Position numbers and translations under genes: made by a program | The notes under the pieces: model-generated | Database searches by the model: none | Told to the model about the DNA's origin: nothing | What the model saw: the letters and a program-made list of their open reading frames with translations, nothing else | Shown here: positions 1 to 7,620 of the stretch, one piece after another | How the letters are laid out: each line of letters begins with the position of its first letter | How positions within the stretch are numbered: the stretch's first letter is position 1 | NCBI RefSeq assembly: GCF_020859565.1 | Contig: NZ_JAJHUO010000016.1 | Span: 135,269 to 199,268, forward strand | DNA length: 64,000 bases | From: Saccharothrix luteola | Lineage (GTDB): Bacteria; Actinomycetota; Actinomycetes; Mycobacteriales; Pseudonocardiaceae | Direction of reading: 5' to 3'

Positions 1-1
1 G

Positions 2-796
2 CTGGGCACCGGCTTGGTGCAACGGCTCGCGCCGCGCGAGTTCTACGCGCTGCACTGCAGTCCGTTCCCCTCCGGCACCATCGCGGTGTCCCCCGGATAC
101 GGCCTGCCCGGGCTCGACCACCTCCAGGTGGTGCTCCCGGGCGGTGACGACGCGGCCCTCGCCGCCGTCGCGGCCGAGGTGGCGGAGCTCGGCACCGTCG
201 AGTTCCCGCGGAGCGTCGCCGCCTACCACGCCCACTTCACCGCGTTGCTGGAACCCGGCGCCGCCGCGTCGATCCAGGAGTCCGTGTCCGTCTCCCAGTG
301 GACCGGGCAGACGCCCGACGCGCGGCCCGCCGTCACCGTGCTGCTGCGGGTCTGGCCGCAGGAGCGCAACCGGGAGCTGCGCGCCCGGGTCGAGCGGATC
401 GCGACGGCCGCGGGCGGGCACGTCGAGTTCGCGGGCGACCCGTTCCCCGCCCTGGTGAACTCGGCGGAGCTCAGCACGGCCGCCGGTCGGTACCTGGGCG
501 CGGCGCTGGGGCCGGAGTCCGTCCTGTGGGGCCGGGCGTCCTGGCCGTTCAACTGCGAGGACTTCGCGCTGTTCCTCGACGAGGCGCCGGGCGCGCAGTT
601 CTACCTCGGCGTCGCGGACGAGGAGTCGGGGATCAACGGCGCGCCGCACGCGCCCGACTTCGCCGCCGACGAACGGGCGATCGGCCATGGCGTGCGCGCC
701 ATGTCCGGCCTGCTGACCCACCGGCTGGCCGCCCTGTCGGACGACCCGGGCCCTAGGGGAGGTTCTTCTCCAAGGCGGCCACGTACGCCTTCATGA
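2..796 (+). CDS. M20-family metallopeptidase/amidohydrolase, 3' part
   Basis: The reading frame is open from the window edge, so the N-terminal part with most metal ligands lies outside. What remains contains the small dimerisation domain (about residues 100-160) and the C-terminal return to the catalytic domain. The stretch NCEDFALFLDEAPGAQFYLG and the closing INGAPHAPDFAADERAI are typical of M20D amidohydrolases that cut N-acyl or peptide bonds with a di-metal site; the His in APHAPDF is the last conserved metal-site segment. The stop lies 44 bases inside the 3' end of the convergent lipase gene, so the last residues (rich in Pro, Arg and Ser) are probably just tail. The substrate cannot be told. 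Confidence 0.8.
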   Translation: MGTGLVQRLAPREFYALHCSPFPSGTIAVSPGYGLPGLDHLQVVLPGGDDAALAAVAAEVAELGTVEFPRSVAAYHAHFTALLEPGAAASIQESVSVSQWTGQTPDARPAVTVLLRVWPQERNRELRARVERIATAAGGHVEFAGDPFPALVNSAELSTAAGRYLGAALGPESVLWGRASWPFNCEDFALFLDEAPGAQFYLGVADEESGINGAPHAPDFAADERAIGHGVRAMSGLLTHRLAALSDDPGPRGGSSPRRPRTPS

Positions 797-1577
797 GGTG
801 GTCCCGCATCCCGTCACTGGCCGGCGCGAACGGGTCGGCGGCGAGACCCTTGCCGCGGTCGAGCAGGTTGGACACCACGGGCATGGACTCGCGGACCCGG
901 CCGGAGGAGTCGATGTAGCGCAGGGCCGCGACGTGGTGGAACACCGGCTCCGGCGGGACCTGCGCGACCACGTCGTTGTTGTTGACCACCCGGAACGTGC
1001 GTCCGGCCAAGGCCTTGTCGTAGGCGTCGGCCAGGGCCCGGTCGCAGGTGCGGGGCTGGCCGAAGGTGTAGACGCCCTGGGCCGAGAGCCGCGGGTCCTC
1101 GAAGTGCAGCCAGGCCGCGGCCAGCATGGCCAGGCCACCGCCGAGGCTGTGCCCGGTGAACCACACCGTCTGCTCGTCGTCGCGCAGCTCCTCCACCGCC
1201 GCGAGCACGGACGGCATCACCGCGCGCAGCGCCTCGGCGAATCCGTAGTGGACCAGACCGGTGCGCGCCGGACCGGGCCACGGTGGCGTGGTCGTGTCCG
1301 ACAGCCAGTCGCGCAGCTGCGCGGGCTCCGTGCCGCGGAACGCGGTCACGATCATCGTCGGACCGGCCATCGTGTACGCCTGGGTGTCGCTGATCGCGAA
1401 CGGCGGGGAGAACGTCGAGTGGTGGTGGCGGACCCGGTCGAACCCCCACTCCGCGGCCGTGGCCTCGATCTGTTCGCGGTCCTGGTAGGCCAGCTGGGCG
1501 GCCTCGGCCATGCAGTACGCCTGGCGGGCGTCGTACCCGGTGGCCCGGTGGTTCAGCGTCGGCGCGGACATCGTCAC
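753..1577 (-). CDS. Class 3 lipase family protein
   Basis: A 274-residue alpha/beta hydrolase. The nucleophile elbow GHSLGGGLAML sits near residue 143, preceded by AFRGTE (oxyanion region) and followed by FGQPRTCDRA and RVVNNNDVVAQVPP, the usual Asp-containing block of fungal-type class 3 lipases. HHVAALRYID is a family feature, and a C-terminal His (MRDHLMKAYV) could complete the triad. No signal peptide is visible, so a cytoplasmic or non-classically exported ester hydrolase is likely. ATG start; the gene is monocistronic and convergent with the M20 peptidase, overlapping it by 44 bases. Natural substrate unknown. Confidence 0.82.
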   Translation of the reverse strand: MTMSAPTLNHRATGYDARQAYCMAEAAQLAYQDREQIEATAAEWGFDRVRHHHSTFSPPFAISDTQAYTMAGPTMIVTAFRGTEPAQLRDWLSDTTTPPWPGPARTGLVHYGFAEALRAVMPSVLAAVEELRDDEQTVWFTGHSLGGGLAMLAAAWLHFEDPRLSAQGVYTFGQPRTCDRALADAYDKALAGRTFRVVNNNDVVAQVPPEPVFHHVAALRYIDSSGRVRESMPVVSNLLDRGKGLAADPFAPASDGMRDHLMKAYVAALEKNLP

Positions 1578-1741
1578 TCCTCATGAAGACAAGCTGTCGC
1601 AAGGCGGCCATGACCCCGCCCGCGCTTCATGCCTACCCGCGCCGCCGCCGCTCCCACCACCGCACACCCCGCCCTTCACCCCACCGAGGCGCCCTCTCAC
1701 CCGTCCTGGCCACAACTCCCTCCGAGCAGGTCGGTCGGGCG

Positions 1742-2785
1742 CTAATCCTGTGCCTTGCCCCCGGTCACGCGGGACACCGCCAGGGCGATGAGGATGATGG
1801 CGCCGTTGAGGGCGCCGATCCACTGCGCCGGGACGCCGCCGAGGGTGAGCACGTTCTGGATCATGAACAGCAGGAGGATGCCGGTGAAGGCGCCGAACAC
1901 GGTGCCCTTGCCGCCGTTGAGGCTGATGCCGCCGATGACGGCGGCGGCGAAGACGGTGAAGATGTAGCCGTTGCCCTGCGCCGAGGCGACCGAGGCCAGT
2001 CGGCCGGACAGCAGCAGGCCGCCGAGGGCGGCGAGCAGGCTCGCGGTGACGATGACGATCCAGAGCACGCGGTCGGTGCGGATGCCGGCGGCCTTGGCCG
2101 CGTCGACGTTGCCGCCGATCGCGTAGAGGGACCGGCCGAAGCTGGTGAAGCCGAGGACCACGATGCCGATGGCGAACAGGACCAGGCACAGCCACACCGA
2201 CACGGGCACGCCGAACCACTGCGTGGTGCCGAGGTAGAGCATCGACTCCGGGAGGCGGAAGAAGGTCTGGCCGCCGGAGATGCCGGTGAGGATGCCGCGC
2301 AGCACGATCAGCATGCCGAGCGTCACGATGAAGCCGTTGAGCCCGAACCGGATGATGAACAGCGCGTTGACCACGCCGACCAGGACGCCGACGGCCAGCG
2401 TGACGGGCACCGACCAGCCGCCCGGCACCAGGCCCAGCCCGTGACCGGTGCCGACCGGCACCGTGAGCCACGCGGCGACCCCGGGCGCGAGGCCGACGGT
2501 GGACTCCAGCGAGAGGTCCATCTTCTTGACGATCAGGACCAGGGTCTGGGCCAGGACCAGGACGGCGATCTCCGACATCGTCTGCAGGATGTTGATCAGG
2601 TTGTCGGGTTGCAGGAACACCGGGCTGACCAGTTGGCCGACGACGGCGATCGCGATGATGGCGGGGATGAGCGCCAGGTCGCGCAGGCGGGCGAAGGCGA
2701 TCCGTCGCCTGCCCGCGGGCCGGACCGACGGGCCCCCGCCGGTCGAGCCCGTCCCGGTGACCGCGGCGGTCTTGCTCTCAGGCAT
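1742..2785 (-). CDS. Sugar ABC transporter permease, RbsC/BPD_transp_2 type
   Basis: A 347-residue polytopic membrane protein with about 8-10 hydrophobic helices after a polar N-terminus of about 30 residues. Family signatures of ribose/xylose/galactose permeases are present: DLSLESTVGLAPGVAAW, a GLNGFIVTLGMLIVLRGI segment and GGNVDAAKAAGI, the cytoplasmic EAA-like loop. It forms the channel of the importer with the upstream ATPase, whose 3' end it overlaps by 8 bases, which indicates translational coupling. Last gene of the three-gene leftward operon driven from about 5440. A single permease gene implies a homodimeric channel. Confidence 0.93.
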   Translation of the reverse strand: MPESKTAAVTGTGSTGGGPSVRPAGRRRIAFARLRDLALIPAIIAIAVVGQLVSPVFLQPDNLINILQTMSEIAVLVLAQTLVLIVKKMDLSLESTVGLAPGVAAWLTVPVGTGHGLGLVPGGWSVPVTLAVGVLVGVVNALFIIRFGLNGFIVTLGMLIVLRGILTGISGGQTFFRLPESMLYLGTTQWFGVPVSVWLCLVLFAIGIVVLGFTSFGRSLYAIGGNVDAAKAAGIRTDRVLWIVIVTASLLAALGGLLLSGRLASVASAQGNGYIFTVFAAAVIGGISLNGGKGTVFGAFTGILLLFMIQNVLTLGGVPAQWIGALNGAIILIALAVSRVTGGKAQD

Positions 2786-4283
2786 CGAGGTCCACTCCTT
2801 CCATCGCGGCCACGAGCTGGTGGTCGTGCCAGCCGCCGGGCATCTCGGCGACCACGCGGCCCTGGAACACCACCAGGACCCGGTCGCACAGGCGCAGGTC
2901 GTCGAGCTCGTCGGAGGCGATGAGCACGCCGGCGCCGGACTCGGCGATCTCCTCGACCTTGCCGAGGAGGAACTCCTTGGACCGCACGTCGACGCCGGCG
3001 GTCGGGTTGATCAGCACCAGCAGCTCCGGGTCGCCTGCCAGGGCGCGCGCCATGACGACCTTCTGCTGGTTGCCGCCGGACAGACCGGAGACCGGCAGCT
3101 CCGGCCCGGGTGTCTTGATCGCCAGGTTCTCGATCATGGCCGCGGCGAGGCCGTCACGGCGGCGACCGTCGATGAACCCGTTGCGCCCGAGCCGTTCCGG
3201 GATGGTCAGGGTCCCGTTGTCCGCCACGGACATCTGCGGCACGAGACCTTGGTGGTGCCGGTCCTGCGGGACGAACCCGGCCCCCGCCTTCAGGGCGGCG
3301 GGCACGCTGCCCGGCCGTGGCCGGGAGCCCGCGATCTCCACGGAGCCGCGGGCGGCCGCGCGCAACCCCACGACCGTTTCGGCGATCTCGATGCGGCCGC
3401 TGCTCGCCGCGCCGGCGAGACCGACGACCTCCCCGGCGCGGACGCGGAACGACACGTCCTCGTACGCGCCGGGCAGGGACACGCCGTCCGCCACGAGCAC
3501 GTCCGCGGCGTCCGGTGACGGGCCACGGCGCACGCCGCGCGCCTCACCCGCGGCCTCACCGGTCATGGCGGCGACCAGTTCCGCGCGGGGCAGCTCGTCG
3601 ACCGCCGCCGTGAGGATGTGCCTGGCGTCGCGGAACACCGTCACCACGTCGCAGATCTCGTAGACCTCCTGGAGGTGGTGGCTGATGAACAGGAAGGTGA
3701 CGCCCTGTCGCTGGAGGTCGGTGATCCGGGTGAACAGCCGGCTGATCGCGGCCCCGTCGAGCTGGGCGGTGGGCTCGTCGAGGATGATGAAGCGGGCCCC
3801 GAACGACAGCGCCCTCGCGATCTCCACGAACTGCCGCTGTTCGACGTCGAGCTCCCTCGCGGGGGTGCGCGCGTCGACGTCGACCGACCAGGTGTCCAGC
3901 AGCTCCCGTGCCCTGCCGTGCACCGTCTTCCAGCTGATCAGCCCGCCGCGGCCGTGGTCGTGCCGGTTGAGGAACAGGTTCTCCGCGACGGTCAGCTCGG
4001 GGATGATCGTGGACTTCTGGTAGACGCACGCCACCCGCTGCCGCCAGGCGTCGCGGTCGGCGAGCCGCGGTGCGGGTTCGCCGCCGAACCGCACCTCGCC
4101 CTCGTCGGGGGCCTGGAGTCCGGTGAGGATGGACACCAGCGTCGACTTGCCCGCCCCGTTGCGCCCGACCAGGGCGTGGGTCTGCCCGGCTTCGATCCTG
4201 ATGGCGGCCTCGTGCAGGGCCACCGTCGACCCGAATCGCTTCGTGATACCCGTCGCCTCGGCCACGGGTGCGGTCACAGCCAT
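2778..4283 (-). CDS. Sugar ABC transporter ATP-binding protein, RbsA/MglA type
   Basis: A 501-residue protein with two fused ABC domains, as in RbsA/MglA/XylG. The first domain has Walker A GRNGAGKST, a signature-like LDVEQRQFVEIARAL and Walker B FIILDEPTAQLD. The second keeps the signature LSGGNQQKVVMARAL but has a degenerate Walker A (GAASSGRIEI) and Walker B (LLVLINPTAGVD), as usual in this family. It energises uptake of a pentose- or hexose-like sugar. Placed 19 bases after the binding-protein gene and overlapping the permease gene. Confidence 0.94.
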   Translation of the reverse strand: MAVTAPVAEATGITKRFGSTVALHEAAIRIEAGQTHALVGRNGAGKSTLVSILTGLQAPDEGEVRFGGEPAPRLADRDAWRQRVACVYQKSTIIPELTVAENLFLNRHDHGRGGLISWKTVHGRARELLDTWSVDVDARTPARELDVEQRQFVEIARALSFGARFIILDEPTAQLDGAAISRLFTRITDLQRQGVTFLFISHHLQEVYEICDVVTVFRDARHILTAAVDELPRAELVAAMTGEAAGEARGVRRGPSPDAADVLVADGVSLPGAYEDVSFRVRAGEVVGLAGAASSGRIEIAETVVGLRAAARGSVEIAGSRPRPGSVPAALKAGAGFVPQDRHHQGLVPQMSVADNGTLTIPERLGRNGFIDGRRRDGLAAAMIENLAIKTPGPELPVSGLSGGNQQKVVMARALAGDPELLVLINPTAGVDVRSKEFLLGKVEEIAESGAGVLIASDELDDLRLCDRVLVVFQGRVVAEMPGGWHDHQLVAAMEGVDLDA

Positions 4284-4302
4284 CTCGCGTCTCGCCCTCC
4301 GC

Positions 4303-5358
4303 TCAGCCGAGCTTGTTGCCCCACAGCGACTGGTCGTCGCTCTTGAGGCTCGGAACGCCGTCGTAGGTGCCGCCGTCGGCGGTCACCAGGGGAGCGGAGA
4401 GCTGGTCCTCCAGCAGGCCTTCGCGGACCTGGATGATGGTGCTGTCGTGGTCGGTCTTGCCGGGCGCGAAGGTCTTGCCGTCGATCGCGGCCTTGAGGTA
4501 GTGCAGGGCGTACTTGGCGTAGAGGTCGGCCGGCTGGGAGACGGTGGCGTCGATCTTGCCCTCGGCGATGTTGCGGAGCTCCTCGGGGATGCCGTCGTTG
4601 GAGACGACGAACACGTGCTTGGGATCCTCCGGCCCCACCAGCAGGTCCTTCTGCGCGAGCACCTGGAGGGTGCCGGCGAGGGCGAAGCTGGACTGCATGT
4701 AGACGCCCTTGATGTCGGGGTGGGCGGTGAGGTCGGTCTGGAGCTTCTGCGCGGCGACCGCGCCGTCCCAGTTCGTGGCCTCGCCGAAGACCGTGATGCC
4801 GGGGTACTCGGCCTTCATGCAGTCGTTGAACGCCTCGGTCCGGTCGCGGCCGTTGATCGAGGCGAGATCGCCTTGCAGCATCACGACCTTGCCCGTGCCG
4901 CCGAGCTTGGCGCCGAGGAACCGGCAGGCCTTCTCGCCGTACGCGCGGTTGTCGGCCCGGACCACCATGAACACGTTGCCGGTGTCGGGGCGGGTGTCCA
5001 CGGTGACGACCGGGATCTTCTTCGCCTCCAACTGCTCCAGCGTGGGCGCGATGGCCGCGGTGTCCTGCGGCGCCATCGCGACGCCCTTGACGCCCTGGCT
5101 GATGAAGGTCTGGGCGTTGGCGGTGAGCTTGGCGACGTCGTTCTGGGAGTTGGTGGTCTTGAGGTCGAGCCCGAGTTCCTCGGCGAACTGGGGGCTGTAC
5201 TTGATGTAGGAGTTCCAGAAGTCGGTGTCGGAGCGGGGGTAGTCGACGCCCACCACGGGCCCGGTGGACCCCGCGTTCGTGTCGCCGCAGGCGGCGAGGG
5301 CGGCGGTCAGGGCGGCGACCGCCCCGAAAGAGGCGATCGTGCGGTTGGTGCTCTTCAC
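4303..5358 (-). CDS. Sugar ABC transporter substrate-binding lipoprotein (periplasmic-binding 4 fold)
   Basis: A 351-residue RbsB/XylF-like binding protein. The N-terminus has a positively charged stretch, a hydrophobic core and the lipobox ALAAC (Cys near residue 24), so it should be lipid-anchored outside. The mature part shows the two-lobed pattern VVGVDYPRSDTDFWNSYI, GVAMAPQDTAAIAP and FVVSNDGIPEELRNIAEGKI. GTG start with an AGGAG ribosome site 8 bases upstream. First gene of the importer operon and divergent from gntR. The ligand is unknown; the divergent sugar-acid operon suggests an aldose or sugar acid. Confidence 0.92.
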   Translation of the reverse strand: MKSTNRTIASFGAVAALTAALAACGDTNAGSTGPVVGVDYPRSDTDFWNSYIKYSPQFAEELGLDLKTTNSQNDVAKLTANAQTFISQGVKGVAMAPQDTAAIAPTLEQLEAKKIPVVTVDTRPDTGNVFMVVRADNRAYGEKACRFLGAKLGGTGKVVMLQGDLASINGRDRTEAFNDCMKAEYPGITVFGEATNWDGAVAAQKLQTDLTAHPDIKGVYMQSSFALAGTLQVLAQKDLLVGPEDPKHVFVVSNDGIPEELRNIAEGKIDATVSQPADLYAKYALHYLKAAIDGKTFAPGKTDHDSTIIQVREGLLEDQLSAPLVTADGGTYDGVPSLKSDDQSLWGNKLG

Positions 5359-5440
5359 GGGTTCTCCTAGCGGCGATGCTGTGGGAAACCTCGAGGGACC
5401 GTCAGGTGGGAGGGCGGACGACCACCGGACATGGGATCGA

Positions 5441-5470
5441 TTTATAGGTCGTCCGAGGTATTGGTGTCTA
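5441..5470 (-). promoter_or_regulatory. Promoter of the sugar ABC operon
   Basis: On the minus strand, TAGACA (5470-5465) and TATAAA (5446-5441) each match the sigma-70-type consensus at 5 of 6 bases and are separated by exactly 18 bases. Transcription would start near 5434, giving a 5' leader of about 75 bases before the binding-protein GTG. This is an unusually AT-rich patch for the genome. Confidence 0.6.
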
Positions 5471-5498
5471 GAGCTGACGGCCGACTCGGTCCGAAATT

Positions 5499-5518
5499 GT
5501 TGAATTCACCTGTTCAAC
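5499..5518. promoter_or_regulatory. Candidate GntR/FadR-type operator
   Basis: A perfect inverted repeat GTTGAA-N8-TTCAAC lies in the 269-base divergent region between the importer operon and the gntR-lar operon. Its position upstream of both promoters fits a site for the adjacent FCD-domain GntR regulator. FadR-subfamily sites usually have a shorter spacer, so the assignment is tentative. Confidence 0.4.
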
Positions 5519-5573
5519 GGCGGTGTCCGAAGTTCGGCCAGTTTTCCGAGACGTCCAATGTCTTTCGTAGAGA

Positions 5574-5579
5574 TAGGAT
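5574..5579 (+). promoter_or_regulatory. -10 element of the gntR-lar operon
   Basis: TAGGAT, a good actinobacterial -10 hexamer, lies 48 bases before the gntR ATG; transcription would start near 5586. No clear -35 is visible, as expected for a promoter helped by an activator or an extended element. Confidence 0.4.
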
Positions 5580-5627
5580 GTATTGCTAGCCTCCCAGCGC
5601 GCACGCCACGTCCGGGGAGAGCCACCG

Positions 5628-6332
5628 ATGTCACTGACCGACAAGGCCATCGACCGCATCAGGGACCTGATCCAGTCGGGTGACCTGTCACCGGGGTCGA
5701 AGCTCCCTCCCGAGCAGCAGTTGGCCGCCGAGCTGGGACTGTCCCGGAACCTGATGCGGGAGGCGGTCAAGGCGCTCGTGGTCGCACGCGTGCTGGAGAT
5801 CCGGCGGGGCGACGGCACCTACGTGACCAGCCTGGAGCCGGAGGTGCTGCTCGGGAGCATCGCGTCCGCGGTGGAGCTGCTCCACGGCGACACGTTGTTG
5901 GAGCTCACCGAGGTGCGGCGGCTGTTCGAACCGGTCGCCACCGGGCTCGCGGCCACCCGGATCAACGCCTCGGAGCTCGCCGTGGTCGAGGAGCACCTTC
6001 GCGCGATGCGCGCCGCCCGCGACGACGTGGAGCTGCTCAACCAGCACGACGCCGCCTTCCACCGGGCCGTCGTCGCCGCCACCGGCAACGCGACGCTGAC
6101 GACCCTGCTGGAAGGCATCTCCGGTCGCACGGTGCGGGCCAGGGTGTGGCGCGGACTGGTCGACGACAACGCGGCGAGCCGAACCCTCGCCGAGCACGAG
6201 GCCATCTACCACGCGCTGGTCGACCGCGACGCCGTGCTCGCCCAGGCCGCCGCCCTCGTGCACATCACCACCACCGAGCGGTGGTTGCGCGAGCACGTGG
6301 ACCGGGACGGCGACGCCCCGCCCGCCGGCTGA
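5628..6332 (+). CDS. GntR-family transcriptional regulator, FadR/FCD subfamily
   Basis: A 234-residue regulator. An N-terminal winged helix-turn-helix (about 1-70: LPPEQQLAAELGLSRNLMRE then the wing RRGDGTYVTS) is followed by an all-helical FCD ligand domain containing the ExRRLFEP motif and metal-site residues (His/Asp) in NQHDAAFHRAVV and HEAIYHALV. Start chosen at the ATG with GGGGAG 8 bases upstream; an upstream in-frame TTG lacks a ribosome site. It heads the operon with the LarA-like enzyme and is divergent from the sugar importer, so it probably represses both and responds to a sugar acid or hydroxyacid effector (inference). Confidence 0.9.
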   Translation: MSLTDKAIDRIRDLIQSGDLSPGSKLPPEQQLAAELGLSRNLMREAVKALVVARVLEIRRGDGTYVTSLEPEVLLGSIASAVELLHGDTLLELTEVRRLFEPVATGLAATRINASELAVVEEHLRAMRAARDDVELLNQHDAAFHRAVVAATGNATLTTLLEGISGRTVRARVWRGLVDDNAASRTLAEHEAIYHALVDRDAVLAQAAALVHITTTERWLREHVDRDGDAPPAG

Positions 6333-6361
6333 CGCCGACGCCGCACACCGAGGAGAACCCG

Positions 6362-6772
6362 ATGGAGTTCCTGCGCGTGGGCCCGACGGCTCACGAGCGG
6401 CCCGACGCCCGCGACCCGGCCCCGTCGACCGCCGACGTCGACGGCGCCTTCCCGGGCCAGGGGTGGCAGGTGGGCGCCTTCACCGGCGGCATCCTCGCCG
6501 GCCCGGCCACCGGCGCCTCCCACGACGACGCGCCCACCCCGGACGAGGTGCGCCGGCAGGCCCTCGTCCGGGCCGAGCGCCGCGCCGCGCACGGCGTACC
6601 CTTGGCCGCCGCCGCACCGCGCTTCCCGCTGCGGCACCCGGCAGTGACCGGCGTCGTCGTCGGCGCCCGGAACCCACGAGAAATCGCCGAGAACGCCGTG
6701 CACGCCGCCACCGGGATCACCGAGGCGCCGTGGTCGGAACTCGACGCGCTGGAGCAGGAGCGAGCGCAGTGA
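6362..6772 (+). pseudogene. Aldo/keto reductase with large internal deletion
   Basis: A 136-codon ORF with a sound ribosome site (GAGGAG) and ATG. From about residue 35 on it aligns with the C-terminal third of L-fucose-dehydrogenase-like aldo/keto reductases: GAFTGGILA corresponds to the strand-7 region and FPLRHPAVTGVVVGARNP to the NADPH-binding end, closely resembling the intact reductase at 31420 in this window. The TIM-barrel core with the Asp-Tyr-Lys-His active site is absent. The first residues (MEFLRVGPT) look like a reductase N-terminus, so about 170-190 codons seem to have been lost in frame. The stop overlaps the next start by 4 bases, so coupling is preserved. Probably non-catalytic. 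Confidence 0.7.
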
Positions 6773-7620
6773 TCCGGATCGATGCCCACCACCACTTGTG
6801 GGACCTCTCCGCCCGGCCGCAGGACTGGCTCGACGAGCCGACCCTGGCGCCGATCCGCCGTGACTTCGGGCCGGTGGACCTGCGTGCGGCCACCGAACGC
6901 GCCGGGGTGGACGCCACCGTCCTGGTCCAGGTGCTCCCCGACGTCGCCGAGACGGCGGAGTTCCTGGCCCTGGCCGAGCTCTCCGACCTCGTGGCGGGCG
7001 TCGTGGGGTGGGTCGACCTCACCGCGCCCGACGTGGCCGAGCAGCTGGACCGGCTGCGCCGCGGACCGGGCGGGGACCGGCTCGTGGGCGTTCGGCACCT
7101 GGTGCAGTCCGAGCCCGACCCGGACTGGCTGGTGCGCCCCGACGTGCTGGCCGGGTTGCGCGCGGTGCGCGACGCCGGGCTCGCCTACGACCTGCTGACC
7201 CGGCCGCACCAGCTGACGGCGGCGCTGGACGCCGTCCGGGCGGTGCCGGACCTGGTGTTCGTGCTGGACCACCTGTCGAAGCCGGACATCGCCGGTCGGG
7301 TGCTCCAGCCCTGGGCGACCCGGCTGTCGGCGCTGGCCGCCGAACCCAACGTGGTGGCCAAGGTGTCTGGCCTGGTCACCGAGGCGGACTGGTCGCGGTG
7401 GACGGCGGCGGACCTGCGGCCCTACGTCGACGTCGCGCTGGAGGCGTTCGGCCCCGACCGGCTCATGGTCGGCTCCGACTGGCCGGTCTGCCTGCTGGCC
7501 GCCGACTACGACCGGGTGTTCGCCACCGCCGCCGAACTCCTCGACTCCTGTTCCGCCGCGGAGCGGGACCAGCTCTTCGGCGGCACCGCCGTCCGCGCCT
7601 ACCGGTTGGGGGACAACTGA
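6769..7620 (+). CDS. Amidohydrolase_2 family, L-fuconolactonase-like sugar-lactone hydrolase
   Basis: A 283-residue TIM-barrel hydrolase. RIDAHHHLWDLSARPQDWL at the N-terminus carries the metal-binding HxH and the Trp-Leu signature of the fuconolactonase/2-pyrone-4,6-dicarboxylate lactonase group. Further motifs are GVRHLVQSEPDPDWL, FVLDHLSKPDI and the catalytic-type Asp in LMVGSDWPVC. Such enzymes open sugar 1,4- or 1,5-lactones to aldonates in oxidative sugar pathways, working after a sugar dehydrogenase, the role the damaged reductase gene just upstream would have had. GTG start overlaps the previous stop; its own stop overlaps larA. The exact lactone is unknown. Confidence 0.85.
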   Translation: MIRIDAHHHLWDLSARPQDWLDEPTLAPIRRDFGPVDLRAATERAGVDATVLVQVLPDVAETAEFLALAELSDLVAGVVGWVDLTAPDVAEQLDRLRRGPGGDRLVGVRHLVQSEPDPDWLVRPDVLAGLRAVRDAGLAYDLLTRPHQLTAALDAVRAVPDLVFVLDHLSKPDIAGRVLQPWATRLSALAAEPNVVAKVSGLVTEADWSRWTAADLRPYVDVALEAFGPDRLMVGSDWPVCLLAADYDRVFATAAELLDSCSAAERDQLFGGTAVRAYRLGDN

